Shown: positions 55,373 through 64,000 of the stretch, piece after piece
Position numbering within the stretch: position 1 is the first letter of the stretch
Layout of the letters: each line of letters opens with the position of its first letter
Origin: Xylocopilactobacillus apicola
Lineage (GTDB): Bacteria > Bacillota > Bacilli > Lactobacillales > Lactobacillaceae
Direction: 5' to 3'
Assembly: GCF_033095985.1 (NCBI RefSeq)
Contig: NZ_AP026802.1
Span: forward strand, 1,736,001-1,800,000
DNA length: 64,000 nucleotides
Program-made: the position numbers and the translations under genes
The notes under the pieces: generated by a model
What the model was told of the DNA's origin: nothing
What the model saw: only the letters and a program-made list of their open reading frames with translations
Database searches by the model: none

Positions 55373-55659
55373 CTTCGCCACCCCGCTGCCTCGAATAACT
55401 TTTGGCTAATTTCTTGGTCCGCAGCTTCAAAGTCTTTTGCGACACTACGTAGGTGTTGCGATGCACTATTCACTACTTGACTAATCTTTTGTGCCGAATG
55501 TTTTGTTGCCGCAATCGCCTTATGAGCACTAGCGTTGCCGAGCATTTTTGTGCTTTTATCCTGATTTACTGACGAAGAGCTGTTTAAGTTATCGGTAGCC
55601 GTCTTGATTCTTGTTGCTTTATTACTAGCGACGTTAAAGTCGGTTAGAATTTGATTCAT
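55369..55659 (-). CDS. WXG100-like LXG partner protein (DUF3130/Lap1-like)
   Basis: About 96 residues. Starts MNQILTDFNVASNKA at 55659, 6 nt after GGAGG; a longer frame to 55719 has no ribosome binding site. It is helical and Ser/Asn-rich, of WXG100 size, matching the small SACOL2603-type proteins that lead LXG operons and form a targeting complex with the toxin. First gene of the five-to-six gene operon ending near 51.5 kb. Confidence 0.78.
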   Translation of the reverse strand: MNQILTDFNVASNKATRIKTATDNLNSSSSVNQDKSTKMLGNASAHKAIAATKHSAQKISQVVNSASQHLRSVAKDFEAADQEISQKLFEAAGWRR

Positions 55660-55917
55660 TCCGATTCCTCCTATATTGTTTATGTTTTTAACTTTAACAT
55701 AGTCAGAATACAAAGACAAAATTTTGCAATTAAAGAAAGTTCGGAATTAATAATCAGTAATTTTTACTTGATTTAGAATCACTATAAACAAGTTTGAAAT
55801 AATACAATAATTTTCTTCGATTTTAATCAACTTTTTAATTAACTAGCCGAGTTTTCTGTAATTCCTCAGTCTATAAATCTGCTACAATATTCCTAAATAA
55901 TACTTGGGAGACAACAA

Positions 55918-56721
55918 ATGATCAAAGCAATTGCGTTAGACATGGACAACACCTTACTAAACAACCAAAAACAAATTAGTGCGGTCAACAAAAAAGCCCT
56001 CAAAGAGCTGCACGAACAAGGAGTTAAGATTATTCTTTGTTCGGGGCGGCCTTACAAGGGCTTAAAGCCTTATCTGGTGGAGCTGGAATTGCTAAACCCT
56101 GGTGACGTCTGCATTTGCTTTAATGGCGGACTTGTTGAAACCAGCAAAGATCAAACCAAAATCGCCAGTCACACGCTTACTAAAAGTCAGCTAGCTGGTC
56201 TTTACGAGGCAGCTCGTAGCAATCAATTTCCACTGGACTTGGTCGCTGAAAATCACGTCTATTCGCTTGTAGAGCTTGGTAAATCAAGCTACGAAGAACG
56301 ATTAGGTAAATTGATTTCATTTGAAAATACTAATTTCGCTGACGTGCCAGAAGATGAAGTCTTCTATAAAGCAATTATGCTAAAAGATCTCACAACTGCG
56401 CAATTTGCCAGCGAATTAATCAAACAAAGTGGAAATTTTCACGTGACGGGCTCTTATCCGGAAATGCTCGAAATCCTCCCGCCTGATATTAATAAAGCTG
56501 TTGGATTAAAAGCTGCTTTAAAATATTTCGACCTCAAGCCAAGTGAATTAGTTGCCTTTGGCGATGAAGCTAACGATCAAGAAATGTTGGAATTTGCTGG
56601 AATTGGCGTTGCGATGGGCAACGCGACTGCAAAACTTAAAGCCGTTGCCAACGAGATCACTTTAAGTAACGTTGAAGACGGAGTTGCGGTCTTTTTACAA
56701 AAAATCAGCGACCAATTTTAA
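55918..56721 (+). CDS. Cof-type HAD-IIB phosphatase
   Basis: 267 residues: motif I DMDNTLL, motif II CSGRP, cap type C2B, motif III-IV Lys and GDEANDQEML. Hydrolyses sugar phosphates or FMN/PLP-type substrates; the exact one is unknown. A TACAAT -10 lies near 55883. Its last 17 nt overlap the end of the convergent holA gene. Confidence 0.93.
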   Translation: MIKAIALDMDNTLLNNQKQISAVNKKALKELHEQGVKIILCSGRPYKGLKPYLVELELLNPGDVCICFNGGLVETSKDQTKIASHTLTKSQLAGLYEAARSNQFPLDLVAENHVYSLVELGKSSYEERLGKLISFENTNFADVPEDEVFYKAIMLKDLTTAQFASELIKQSGNFHVTGSYPEMLEILPPDINKAVGLKAALKYFDLKPSELVAFGDEANDQEMLEFAGIGVAMGNATAKLKAVANEITLSNVEDGVAVFLQKISDQF

Positions 56722-57712
56722 GCTCCAAAATTAAATCACTAAATAACTCGTCATAATTGACCGTGCTAGTTTTAATTTTCTGGTCCATTTCAAGTAAAAG
56801 ATGATTCAGCCTCATTAACTGACGCATCGAAAAGCGTTGTGAATTTTGCAAGGCAAGTTTAATCCGGTAAGGATGAATCCCGAGCTTCTTTTGAATCAAG
56901 CCTTGATCGTAAGCGGCGTCGCTTAAAATTTTGACTTGGAGCAGCAGTTGAAAATTACTGATTAAAGCCCCATTAAGAACGTACGGCTGACCGTAAAAAT
57001 CTAGCAGTTCCCGGTAAAGCGGCATAATTGTCGTCAAGCTTTTGCTGCTCAAAGCGCCAATTAAACCAAAAACATTATCATCCGGGTTAGCACTGATCAG
57101 CTCTTTGACGTCTTTAACTGTCAATTCGGTTGTCGTCGTCAAAAACAGCTCAAGCTTCGGGATTTCAGCTCTTAAAGCTGTATAATCAAAATTGGTGCGC
57201 GTCAAAATTTCTTCAATGACTGGCCTTTCAAGCTTTACCTCAGGATTTCGCTTAAAATATTGGACTAACTTGGCCCGAACCTCATTAGGCTTTAACTTGC
57301 TCAGATCCACTTGGGAAGCATTACGCGTGATTAACTTGTTGATCCCAATACGCCGATCGATTGTTTCTCCTTGCCCGCTGAAAATCAGCGTGACTCCTGC
57401 CAAGCTGCCCTTTAACCTGCTTTCAAGAAACTTAGCTTGCTTTGCGTTAAACTGCTTTTTAAAAGCGGAGAAAAAGTGCTCTACATAAAGATACCTTTTG
57501 CTCGCAAAAAGGCTTGAGTTGTCGAGCTCAACTAGAAAATTCTCGGCCGAATCCTCGGCTAAATCCAAAACCGTAAACGAAGCTTGCTGCAAATTGGCAA
57601 CTTGCTTCGTTTTCCGGCGCAGATCATTAAATAAAGCTGTCTCATCCCCCGTCGCTAAATAAATAACGGCGGGGACTTTTTTGATTTCTTTTATGTAACT
57701 ATTTAGATCCAT
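56705..57712 (-). CDS. holA: DNA polymerase III subunit delta
   Basis: 335 residues, HolA clamp-loader family: an N-terminal RecA-like fold without a working Walker A, a lid domain and a C-terminal helical collar (LLEMDQKIKTSTVNYDELFSDLIL). It opens the beta clamp in the clamp loader. It follows comEC with 14 nt overlap, a conserved Firmicutes order (comEA, comEC, holA). Confidence 0.95.
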   Translation of the reverse strand: MDLNSYIKEIKKVPAVIYLATGDETALFNDLRRKTKQVANLQQASFTVLDLAEDSAENFLVELDNSSLFASKRYLYVEHFFSAFKKQFNAKQAKFLESRLKGSLAGVTLIFSGQGETIDRRIGINKLITRNASQVDLSKLKPNEVRAKLVQYFKRNPEVKLERPVIEEILTRTNFDYTALRAEIPKLELFLTTTTELTVKDVKELISANPDDNVFGLIGALSSKSLTTIMPLYRELLDFYGQPYVLNGALISNFQLLLQVKILSDAAYDQGLIQKKLGIHPYRIKLALQNSQRFSMRQLMRLNHLLLEMDQKIKTSTVNYDELFSDLILELKIGR

Positions 57713-59912
57713 GTTTAAAACTCTTCATTTCATTTTTAAATGCGTTGTATTCATAATAAACCATTCCGACGTCTAGTGTCGCCAACCAGGGAATATTTTT
57801 TTGAGTTAGCTTGTTCAAAGTTTCAGGACTCGGATGACCATAACGATTATTGCGCCCCGCAGAAATCCAGGCAATTTTTGGAGAAACTGCCTCCAAAAAT
57901 TCTTTGCTGGTGGAAGTCTTGCTCCCGTGGTGCCCAGCTTTTAGTACGTCCGCCTGAACGGAAAATTGCTTCAAGACCTGTTTTTCCCCGTCCCTTTCCA
58001 GATCGCCGGTAAACAAAAAAGTTAATTGACCTAAATGCGTCAAAAACGTTACCGAATCATTATTCTCCCCTGGTCCAGGAGTTGATGGATGCAATATTTT
58101 TAATTCTTGCCCCTTGATTTTGACCGTTTGGCCCGCCAAAACTGGAATAAACTTGGCTGTGTTTTTTAACGGCTCTACTTTTTTGCGATAGTTCTTATTT
58201 TGAAGAATTCCCTCACCATAAATCAACCGATCAATCCGCATATTCTTAATCAACACTGGCAGATCCCCAATATGATCGGCATCTTGATGCGTGGTTATTA
58301 CTGCGTCCAAGTGATTAATTCCGCGACTATGCAAATAATTTAGCGTCACCGTCTCCACCCTTGATTTACTTGTGCGCTCCTGCCATGGTTCTTTATCAAG
58401 TCCAACTTTTCCACCGGTATCGATCAAAATCACTTGTTTGTGAAACGGGGTTTCAATCAAAAATGAATCGCCTTGGCCAATATCAAACATCACCACACGT
58501 CCGGTCAACGGAAAGTGAATATAAAGAAAAAGCACTAAATAACAGCTCGCAAGTCCAGTCAGCGCAAGTTTGGACCAACCTTTTTTACTAAAAATCAAAA
58601 GGCCTGATAAAACTAACATTAGCGCTACAGTTACTGATATTTGTCCAAACACAATCTCGAAAAATTGCAAATTAGAAAGTTGATCTAATATGCGGTACAA
58701 AATCCAACAGATAAAATTCACTCCCTGATCAAAGAGCGGGAAATGAAGGATCAAGTTGAGGCAAAATAGTGGAAACAGAAACGAGATCACCGGAAAAAAG
58801 AGAAAATTTAGGAAAATGCTCAGAAAGTTCCAGACAAAGACCTGCTGCAAAATTACCGGCAGCATCAACAAATTTATTTTGACATTGGTCACTAAGCGAT
58901 TTTCTGGCTTCTTGACCTGCATAAAAAAAGTGATCAAGAAACTCAAAATTCCGCCTAAACTTTCAAGCAGAAATGGTCGTTCAACCAAAAATGCGATGAA
59001 CGTAAAGGACCAAACGTCAAGGCGGGCATAGCGACGTTTTAAAATCATCATGAGGCGACTCACCGCCAAAAATATTGCACTGCGCGTCAGACCGACGTTC
59101 CCCTGATTGAAAAAAATAATCAAAATCAGGAAACACAAACAAAAAATGTTAACTTTTGTCGCTGTGATTCTCATTCTCGCTCCCAAACTCTGCCACATTG
59201 ACAGCCAGAAATACAGCTGCATCCCGCTTAGTGCAAAGAGACTTAACAATCCCAATCGGCTGAGTCGATCTTTACCTAACAGATCATCCTGCTGACCGAT
59301 TAATAGCTTTAAAAAATATTGAGAATAACGAGGAAAAGTCGTTAGGTACAAACTAAATTTCTTCTTTAACCCCAACAAGCGCTGTCCAAAATTTTCGTTA
59401 ACTTTATTAATCTCAAATTCACCCAGCGATACCCTTAGATTGCAACCCTTTTGACGGTGCTCAAATTTTTGATAATTAAACTCTGCTTCATTGCGTGGTG
59501 CATCGATGCCCTTATAATCCTGATATACTGTCACAGTAAACCAATATGTAATTTGAGCAAATCCTTTTTTCTCAGCTTCTGATTGAAGCTTAGCGGTCAT
59601 CAAAACCGGAATTTTACCAGCAGTTCCCCGCATCTGCAACAGATCGCCGTTAACTTTCACGTCGTTTGGATTGACTAGAACCTCAGTTGTCTTAGGAAGT
59701 TGAATCTGAGAATCAACATATCGACTGTAACATCCCCAGCTCAAAGCAAAAATGGCAAAAATAAAACTCCAAAACCAAATCAAACGATTTCTCAGAAAAT
59801 AAATCCGGACCAGACAACAAATAACTAAGATTCCAAGTAAAATCTGCGGACTTAAAACCAAATAAAGCAATGAAATGAACAGCAAAGTTGGAAAAATCCA
59901 ATAGCCTCTCAT
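57699..59912 (-). CDS. comEC: DNA uptake channel ComEC/Rec2
   Basis: 737 residues. N-terminal membrane helices with an OB-fold DUF4131 loop, a central Competence domain (about 200-460) with LFALSGMQLYF, and a C-terminal metallo-beta-lactamase domain (TTHQDADHIGDLP, FTGDLE, GHHGSKTSTS). It forms the channel for single-stranded DNA entry during transformation. It directly follows comEA (1 nt), and the small comEB gene is absent. The frame is complete, so the machinery may be functional. Confidence 0.96.
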   Translation of the reverse strand: MRGYWIFPTLLFISLLYLVLSPQILLGILVICCLVRIYFLRNRLIWFWSFIFAIFALSWGCYSRYVDSQIQLPKTTEVLVNPNDVKVNGDLLQMRGTAGKIPVLMTAKLQSEAEKKGFAQITYWFTVTVYQDYKGIDAPRNEAEFNYQKFEHRQKGCNLRVSLGEFEINKVNENFGQRLLGLKKKFSLYLTTFPRYSQYFLKLLIGQQDDLLGKDRLSRLGLLSLFALSGMQLYFWLSMWQSLGARMRITATKVNIFCLCFLILIIFFNQGNVGLTRSAIFLAVSRLMMILKRRYARLDVWSFTFIAFLVERPFLLESLGGILSFLITFFMQVKKPENRLVTNVKINLLMLPVILQQVFVWNFLSIFLNFLFFPVISFLFPLFCLNLILHFPLFDQGVNFICWILYRILDQLSNLQFFEIVFGQISVTVALMLVLSGLLIFSKKGWSKLALTGLASCYLVLFLYIHFPLTGRVVMFDIGQGDSFLIETPFHKQVILIDTGGKVGLDKEPWQERTSKSRVETVTLNYLHSRGINHLDAVITTHQDADHIGDLPVLIKNMRIDRLIYGEGILQNKNYRKKVEPLKNTAKFIPVLAGQTVKIKGQELKILHPSTPGPGENNDSVTFLTHLGQLTFLFTGDLERDGEKQVLKQFSVQADVLKAGHHGSKTSTSKEFLEAVSPKIAWISAGRNNRYGHPSPETLNKLTQKNIPWLATLDVGMVYYEYNAFKNEMKSFKHGSK

Positions 59913-60524
59913 CTAATCACTAACGGTGATCTGATCTTCTAAGGCTTCAAATGTCTTGTCCCCGATGCCACCGATATTTTTCAGATCTTCAATGTTCCTA
60001 AACCCACCATTTGCCTCTCGGTACTCAATTATTTTCTCAGCTTTTTTTGCTCCAACCCCGTTAATCTTTTGTAACTCGGCCAAATCAGCGGTATTCAAAT
60101 TGATCCTTTCTTTTTCCTGGCCCGTCTCTGGTGATGATCCAGCGGTTTCAGTTTGAGCAACTGGCGCTTCACCTTTTTGGGGAATATAAAAAGAATCCTG
60201 ATCGCGAGCGACTTTCGCTAAATTAACTGTCTTTAAATCGGCCTCTGGGGTCGCTCCGCCAGCTTTTTTCAAAATCTCCGCTAAGCGGGTGTTTTTACCA
60301 ATTGGATAAATTCCTGGTTTAACCACCGCTCCTTTGATTTCTACAAATTGCTCGCCACTTGATTTTTTCTCGCTACTTTTTTCCGACTTCGACTCAAACA
60401 ATTGATCATTTTTTGAGGAACTCTTTGACGGGCGCATCAACAAGAACCCTAACCCGACAACAAGTACGAGCACCACGGCGATCAACGCCAGATAATATTT
60501 CTTTAGAACTTTTTTGAATTTCAT
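59913..60524 (-). CDS. comEA: DNA receptor ComEA
   Basis: 203 residues: one N-terminal membrane anchor (about 11-31), a Ser/Lys spacer, an SLBB domain (FVEIKGAVVKPGIYPI) and a C-terminal double helix-hairpin-helix (INLNTADLAELQKINGVG, IGGIGDKTFEAL) that binds double-stranded DNA outside the membrane. It hands DNA to ComEC. A TTGAGGAGGTAA ribosome binding site precedes the ATG. Confidence 0.96.
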   Translation of the reverse strand: MKFKKVLKKYYLALIAVVLVLVVGLGFLLMRPSKSSSKNDQLFESKSEKSSEKKSSGEQFVEIKGAVVKPGIYPIGKNTRLAEILKKAGGATPEADLKTVNLAKVARDQDSFYIPQKGEAPVAQTETAGSSPETGQEKERINLNTADLAELQKINGVGAKKAEKIIEYREANGGFRNIEDLKNIGGIGDKTFEALEDQITVSD

Positions 60525-60582
60525 TGTAATTTACCTCCTCAAGATAAATTACGCAAAAAAATCTCAAAAACGAAAAAAAATT

Positions 60583-61446
60583 TTAAATTCCGTAAATCAA
60601 AATCAGGCAAATCAGCAAAACAACCGTCAAAAGTCTAAAAGTAACCGATGGTCGACCGACATTATAACTGTTAAGAAGAAAGTCAATGCGGATATTCAAG
60701 TAATTTTTTCCCAAGAAAAAATTAGCATCTGACATGCGACGATCTGCTTCTTTAGCGCGTTTTGCTACTGATAACAAGTTTTCCACATAACCAAAATAAT
60801 AATTCTGGCCCCGATTCTTCACCACCTGGCGATCGACAGTGATCTCATTTATCAAGTTCAAATCATCGATGAGAAAATAAGCTGGCGGAAAACACCAATA
60901 AAGCGCCAACAATAGCTCGCCTAAAAACTTTTTTAAAGGATCATGATTTTTCAGATGATTGAGTTCATGAGCAAGCACATAATCCTCTTCACCTGGCAAA
61001 AGCGGCATTAGCGGGAAAATGAGCGCTGGATGCAAAATCCCAACCACACAAGGGGAATCAACTGCTGCTGACTGATAAATTTTCACGTTAGGCGCAATTT
61101 GCTCTTTGGCCGCCTTGGACAAATAATCTTTTGGTAATGATTTCAAAAAACGGCGACTGCGATAAAGCCGATAATAGCGGCTAAACAGGAAACAAAAAGC
61201 GACCATTGTCCCAATTAACCAAATCACCTGGACGAAAAACCAAAAAGAGAAATCGAACAAATTTGGCACTGCCAAAAGACCCCAATATAAAATCAAACGT
61301 AAGCAAATTAAGATAATTAAAACTTTAAAGAAAATAAAGAGGTTTTTCTGGTGAGCAAATTTGCGATGTAAAAGCCAATCCAAGCCCAAAATTAAAAAGC
61401 CATCAATTAAAAGCAGCAAAAATAAAGGGGGGATCGATAAATTCAT
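60583..61446 (-). CDS. M56 (BlaR1/MecR1-type) membrane metalloprotease, no sensor domain
   Basis: 287 residues with four membrane helices and the zinc motif HELNH in a cytoplasmic loop (LAHELNHLKNHDP), followed by a distal Glu in NEITVD. Unlike BlaR1 it ends after the last helix and lacks a penicillin-binding domain. It is expected to cut the co-encoded BlaI-type repressor on some membrane signal. The ATG abuts the repressor stop. Confidence 0.9.
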   Translation of the reverse strand: MNLSIPPLFLLLLIDGFLILGLDWLLHRKFAHQKNLFIFFKVLIILICLRLILYWGLLAVPNLFDFSFWFFVQVIWLIGTMVAFCFLFSRYYRLYRSRRFLKSLPKDYLSKAAKEQIAPNVKIYQSAAVDSPCVVGILHPALIFPLMPLLPGEEDYVLAHELNHLKNHDPLKKFLGELLLALYWCFPPAYFLIDDLNLINEITVDRQVVKNRGQNYYFGYVENLLSVAKRAKEADRRMSDANFFLGKNYLNIRIDFLLNSYNVGRPSVTFRLLTVVLLICLILIYGI

Positions 61447-61808
61447 TATTCTCTGATTTCTTTGAGCTTCTTTTGGACCATGTCTTCAATTTTTTTGAGC
61501 TCTTCTTCGCTATTTTCCTGGGTCACAAAACTGACAACCATTTTTTTGAAAATTTTCTTAGGAATTATTTCCTGGAAATATTCTTCTTCTGAAATAATTG
61601 CCTTATAAACTCGCGCAATCGCTGTGCGGGCAATACTTGTCCCGTCAAATTCAAGGCATTTTTTCTCGACCAAATTCTTTAAAACAACTTGTACTGTATT
61701 TTGACTTAATTCGGGATTGTGTTTCACAACATCTCGGATTGTCAAAGATTTTTTTAATTCCCAAAAAACCGTCATTACATCTTCTTCACGCTTCGTTAAT
61801 CTTTTCAT
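61446..61808 (-). CDS. BlaI/MecI/CopY-family transcriptional repressor
   Basis: About 120 residues: a winged helix (LTKREEDVMTVFWELKKSLTIRDVV...NTVQVVLKNLVEKKCL) and a C-terminal helical dimerisation tail. Start ATG 61808, 6 nt after GAGGAG; a frame opening at 61841 has none. Dimers bind dyads and are inactivated by M56 proteolysis. A dyad overlaps its own -10 element, so autorepression is likely. The neighbouring divergent ABC genes are plausible targets. Confidence 0.92.
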   Translation of the reverse strand: MKRLTKREEDVMTVFWELKKSLTIRDVVKHNPELSQNTVQVVLKNLVEKKCLEFDGTSIARTAIARVYKAIISEEEYFQEIIPKKIFKKMVVSFVTQENSEEELKKIEDMVQKKLKEIRE

Positions 61809-61825
61809 TTGAAACTCCTCATAGG

Positions 61826-61845
61826 TATATATGTTATACATTATA
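61826..61845. promoter_or_regulatory. Dyad over the blaI-like promoter
   Basis: TATATATGTTATACATTATA: arms ATGT/ACAT and TATA/TATA around a 3-nt centre. It contains the minus-strand -10 TATAAT (61840-61845), preceded by TG. It is a candidate operator for the adjacent repressor. Confidence 0.6.
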
Positions 61846-61970
61846 ACAATAAAATCTCTTTTTTTCTTCCATTTTCAATAATCCGGTTGCTTTATCTGTA
61901 ATATTATAATAGAATAACCGAAGTAAGCTTCAACTATATAACATTACATTTACAAGAAAGGTAGTTAACG

Positions 61971-62861
61971 ATGTCTAATCAAACGATCCTCAGCGTTAAA
62001 CATCTCAATAAATCTTTTGGCGCCAAGCAAATCCTTTTTGATCTTAGCTTTAAGGTTCAATCTGGCCACATTGTTGGTTTAGTTGGTCCCAATGGTGCAG
62101 GCAAGACCACAATTTTAAAAGCGATTTTAGGCCTCATCAAAAGCTCAGGCGAAATTCTGATCGACGGACAGTTGATGAGTTTTAACCATTCAGCTCCTTT
62201 AAAATCAGTTGGTGCTTTGATTGAGTATCCTGGAATTTATCCTTATTTAACGGGGCGCCAACATTTACAACTTTTTGCACATAACGGAGATATTCAAACA
62301 ACAATCGATGAGCTAGCGCTTAATGATTTTATCGACCAGAAGGCCAAAAAATATTCGCTGGGCATGAAACAAAAGCTGGGCATCGCACTTGCCCTAATCA
62401 ACAACCCCCAACTAGTCATTCTTGACGAACCACTAAATGGCTTGGACCCTCAGGCGACCCGCGATTTACGCGAGCTGATTATCACAAAAGCTCAGGCGGG
62501 CACGACTTTCCTTGTTTCTAGCCACTTGCTGTCAGAACTCCAAAAACTTGCTGACGACTTAATCGTGATCGACCACGGCCGCTTAATCGCAAGTGCAGCA
62601 ATGAATGAAATTCTGGCAAGTAATCGCCATTACGTGGTAATCTCAACAAATAATGATTCTTTGGCTGAACAAACTCTGAGCCAGAACAACTACCCTGTTG
62701 TGAGTTCTGACCCACTCAAAGTCATGATTGACGCTGCTCATCCGGTCGAAAAATTACTGACAGTTTTAAATGAACAGCGTGTAACAGTTAAAGATTTAAT
62801 TCACGAAGACGACGACTTAGAACAATCTATTCTAACTATTTTGGAGGAAAAAAATGCTTAA
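61971..62861 (+). CDS. ABC transporter ATP-binding protein (lantibiotic/bacitracin-resistance type)
   Basis: 296 residues: Walker A GPNGAGKTT, signature YSLGMKQKLGIA, Walker B LVILDEPLNGLDP, and a C-terminal extension. This BcrA/SpaF-like type energises small two-gene exporters protecting against peptide antibiotics. GAAAGGTAG precedes the ATG by a normal distance. It overlaps the permease gene by 8 nt and is divergent from the BlaI/M56 pair. Confidence 0.93.
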   Translation: MSNQTILSVKHLNKSFGAKQILFDLSFKVQSGHIVGLVGPNGAGKTTILKAILGLIKSSGEILIDGQLMSFNHSAPLKSVGALIEYPGIYPYLTGRQHLQLFAHNGDIQTTIDELALNDFIDQKAKKYSLGMKQKLGIALALINNPQLVILDEPLNGLDPQATRDLRELIITKAQAGTTFLVSSHLLSELQKLADDLIVIDHGRLIASAAMNEILASNRHYVVISTNNDSLAEQTLSQNNYPVVSSDPLKVMIDAAHPVEKLLTVLNEQRVTVKDLIHEDDDLEQSILTILEEKNA

Positions 62862-63588
62862 ACAAGAAATTTTCAAGCTCAGCCAAAAAACGAGCACCTG
62901 GCTCACAATAATTTGCTTAATTATCGTCAACTTTAGCGTTGCCCTAATTGGCCATCTCATGCCAAAACACTTTATTGCGCGCGAACTCTTCATCGCTAAC
63001 TTTGCCACCAATTCGATCATTCCCCTGATTTTAATTGCTGCAAGTGCTTCAATTATTACTTCTGAGTTTGAATATAACACAATCAAAAACTTGATCTACG
63101 AGGCAAAATCCCGCCAAGCAATTTTAATCAGCAAGTGGCTGACAATTTTCTTGTACTCCTTATTTCTCTATGGCTTAATGGCGCTAACTACGCTAATCAA
63201 CAAATCCATCTTCTATAAAGGTCCGATCAGATCCCAGTATTGGTTGGAGCAAAACAGCGCCTCACTTCTAAACGTGTGGCTCTTACTCAGCCTCGTGTTT
63301 CTCATTGCCACAATGATAAAAAAGAGCAGCATGGCGATCACCGTTGGGATTGTTGGTGAATTTGCGCTTAGTATTATTGGCGTCCTAATGTTTAACTTGA
63401 TCAAAAAATGGGAATTTCTCAAATGGAATCCGCTCAATTTCTTAAACTTACCAGCGCAGTTGAGCCAGCCTGCTTTCTATCATCCATTGACGCGCCTCAC
63501 TGATCTTCAGCTAATTGGCGGAAACATTTGCTATATCGCTTTGTTTTTGGCACTCGGTCTTGTACTTTTTGCCCAAAAAGAGGTCTAA
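62854..63588 (+). CDS. ABC transporter permease, ABC-2 type
   Basis: 244 residues with six membrane helices and the family pattern ASASIITSEFEYNTIKNL in the first cytoplasmic loop. It forms an exporter with the preceding ATPase. GGAGG sits just before its ATG inside the ATPase gene. Substrate unknown, with peptide-antibiotic or lipid-linked compounds most likely. Confidence 0.9.
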   Translation: MLKQEIFKLSQKTSTWLTIICLIIVNFSVALIGHLMPKHFIARELFIANFATNSIIPLILIAASASIITSEFEYNTIKNLIYEAKSRQAILISKWLTIFLYSLFLYGLMALTTLINKSIFYKGPIRSQYWLEQNSASLLNVWLLLSLVFLIATMIKKSSMAITVGIVGEFALSIIGVLMFNLIKKWEFLKWNPLNFLNLPAQLSQPAFYHPLTRLTDLQLIGGNICYIALFLALGLVLFAQKEV

Positions 63589-63612
63589 AAAAACTGACCT
63601 CAACCGATCAGT
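63587..63612. terminator. Hairpin between the convergent permease and aldolase genes
   Basis: ACTGATC, loop GGTTGA, GGTCAGT then seven T on the minus strand. An A tract on the other side allows use in both directions. Confidence 0.7.
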
Positions 63613-63613
63613 C

Positions 63614-64000
63614 CTAAATTAATTCTAATAAAGTAGCCACATTTTTTGCGGTCGTGGCCCAAGAAGTCGCAAACCGGACCACCTGATGCTCAGCATCAAG
63701 ATCTTCCCAAGGAGAAAATCTAACTTTTTGCGCCAACTCAGCCGCCTTAGTTTTAGTAAGCACCACAAACTGCTGGTTAGTCGGCGAGTCAAGATACATT
63801 TGATAGCCTCTTGCCTGAAATCCCGCTTTTAATTTGAGCGCCAGCTCAACGGCATGACGACTAATGTCAAAATAAAGATTATTGGAGAACAACTCTAGAA
63901 ACTGAACTCCAATCAGGCGACCTTTGGCCAGTAAAGCGCCGTGCTGTTTAATCTGCGTGAGAAAATGCTTCGGTTCGTTGTTCTTCGTAAAAACCACTGC
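63614..64000 (-). CDS. Threonine aldolase, C-terminal part (5' end beyond window)
   Basis: About 128 codons of the C-terminal small domain of low-specificity L-threonine aldolase (PLP enzyme): AVVFTKNNEPKHFLTQIKQ, GALLAKGRLIGVQFLELF, then the SPTNQQFVVL and VRFATSWATT segments. The frame is open at 64000. The GTG near 63997 is internal, as the family has about 215 residues before this point, including the PLP lysine. It splits threonine to glycine and acetaldehyde. Confidence 0.85.
   Translation of the reverse strand, partial: AVVFTKNNEPKHFLTQIKQHGALLAKGRLIGVQFLELFSNNLYFDISRHAVELALKLKAGFQARGYQMYLDSPTNQQFVVLTKTKAAELAQKVRFSPWEDLDAEHQVVRFATSWATTAKNVATLLELI

Noticed and set aside
51544-55719. 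LXG island as part of a prophage
   Set aside because: No integrase, terminase, capsid, tail or lysis genes, and no att-like duplication at the tRNA-Tyr or at the island ends.

Overview
The window is a chromosomal segment of a low-GC Gram-positive bacterium. The best fit is a member of Lactobacillaceae. Supporting signs are the RNase J, EF-Tu, trigger factor, ClpX and EngB core cluster, comEA/comEC without comEB, lipoprotein OppA pairs, BspA-like surface proteins with WxL-like C-termini, LXG polymorphic-toxin genes, and near-universal AGGAGG-type ribosome binding sites with TTGACA/TATAAT promoters. Species cannot be settled from the sequence alone.

Layout. 1-3.3 kb: two tandem peptide-binding lipoproteins (oppA-like, the first cut by the window edge). 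3.4-7.6 kb: an ABC exporter plus DesK/DesR-type two-component operon with two small downstream genes. 7.7-10.1 kb: an unusual protein with an N-terminal beta-helix and two CbxX-type AAA+ domains. 10.1-21.9 kb: an accessory surface-protein island. It holds three large BspA/DUF285-repeat proteins, one of them out of frame at a run of ten G, and decayed genes: an AgrC-like kinase, a higBA toxin-antitoxin pair and a second higA remnant. 21.9-33.4 kb: housekeeping genes clpB, corA, an SDR gene, rnz, an oatA-like acyltransferase, obgE, and a P-type cation ATPase preceded by what looks like a yybP-ykoY manganese riboswitch. 33.4-39.5 kb: a cell-surface polysaccharide locus (GT4, epimerase, TagA/CpsF, GT2, polymerase/ligase) with a coupled GntR regulator, then tRNA-Tyr and an overlooked 43-codon gene. 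39.9-47.0 kb: engB, clpX, tig, tuf, rnjA, rpsO and rpsT. 47.0-51.4 kb: a MurNAc scavenging operon (esterase lipoprotein, murP, mupG, murQ) under a cre-like site. 51.5-55.7 kb: a type VII secretion LXG toxin island with two helical partner proteins, an active-looking toxin gene, a colicin-D-type immunity gene, a frameshifted orphan toxin C-terminal cassette sharing an 80-bp homology block with the intact toxin, a DUF2247-like immunity gene and a small ORF. 55.9-60.5 kb: Cof-type phosphatase, holA, comEC, comEA. 60.6-64 kb: a BlaI/M56 regulator pair divergent from a lantibiotic-type ABC transporter, then the 3' part of a threonine aldolase.

The most interesting parts are the surface-protein island, with a probable phase-variable switch, and the LXG island, with a silent toxin cassette that could be swapped in by homologous recombination. 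Both fit an organism that competes and adheres in a dense community. The type VII secretion core genes needed by the LXG toxin are not in this window.
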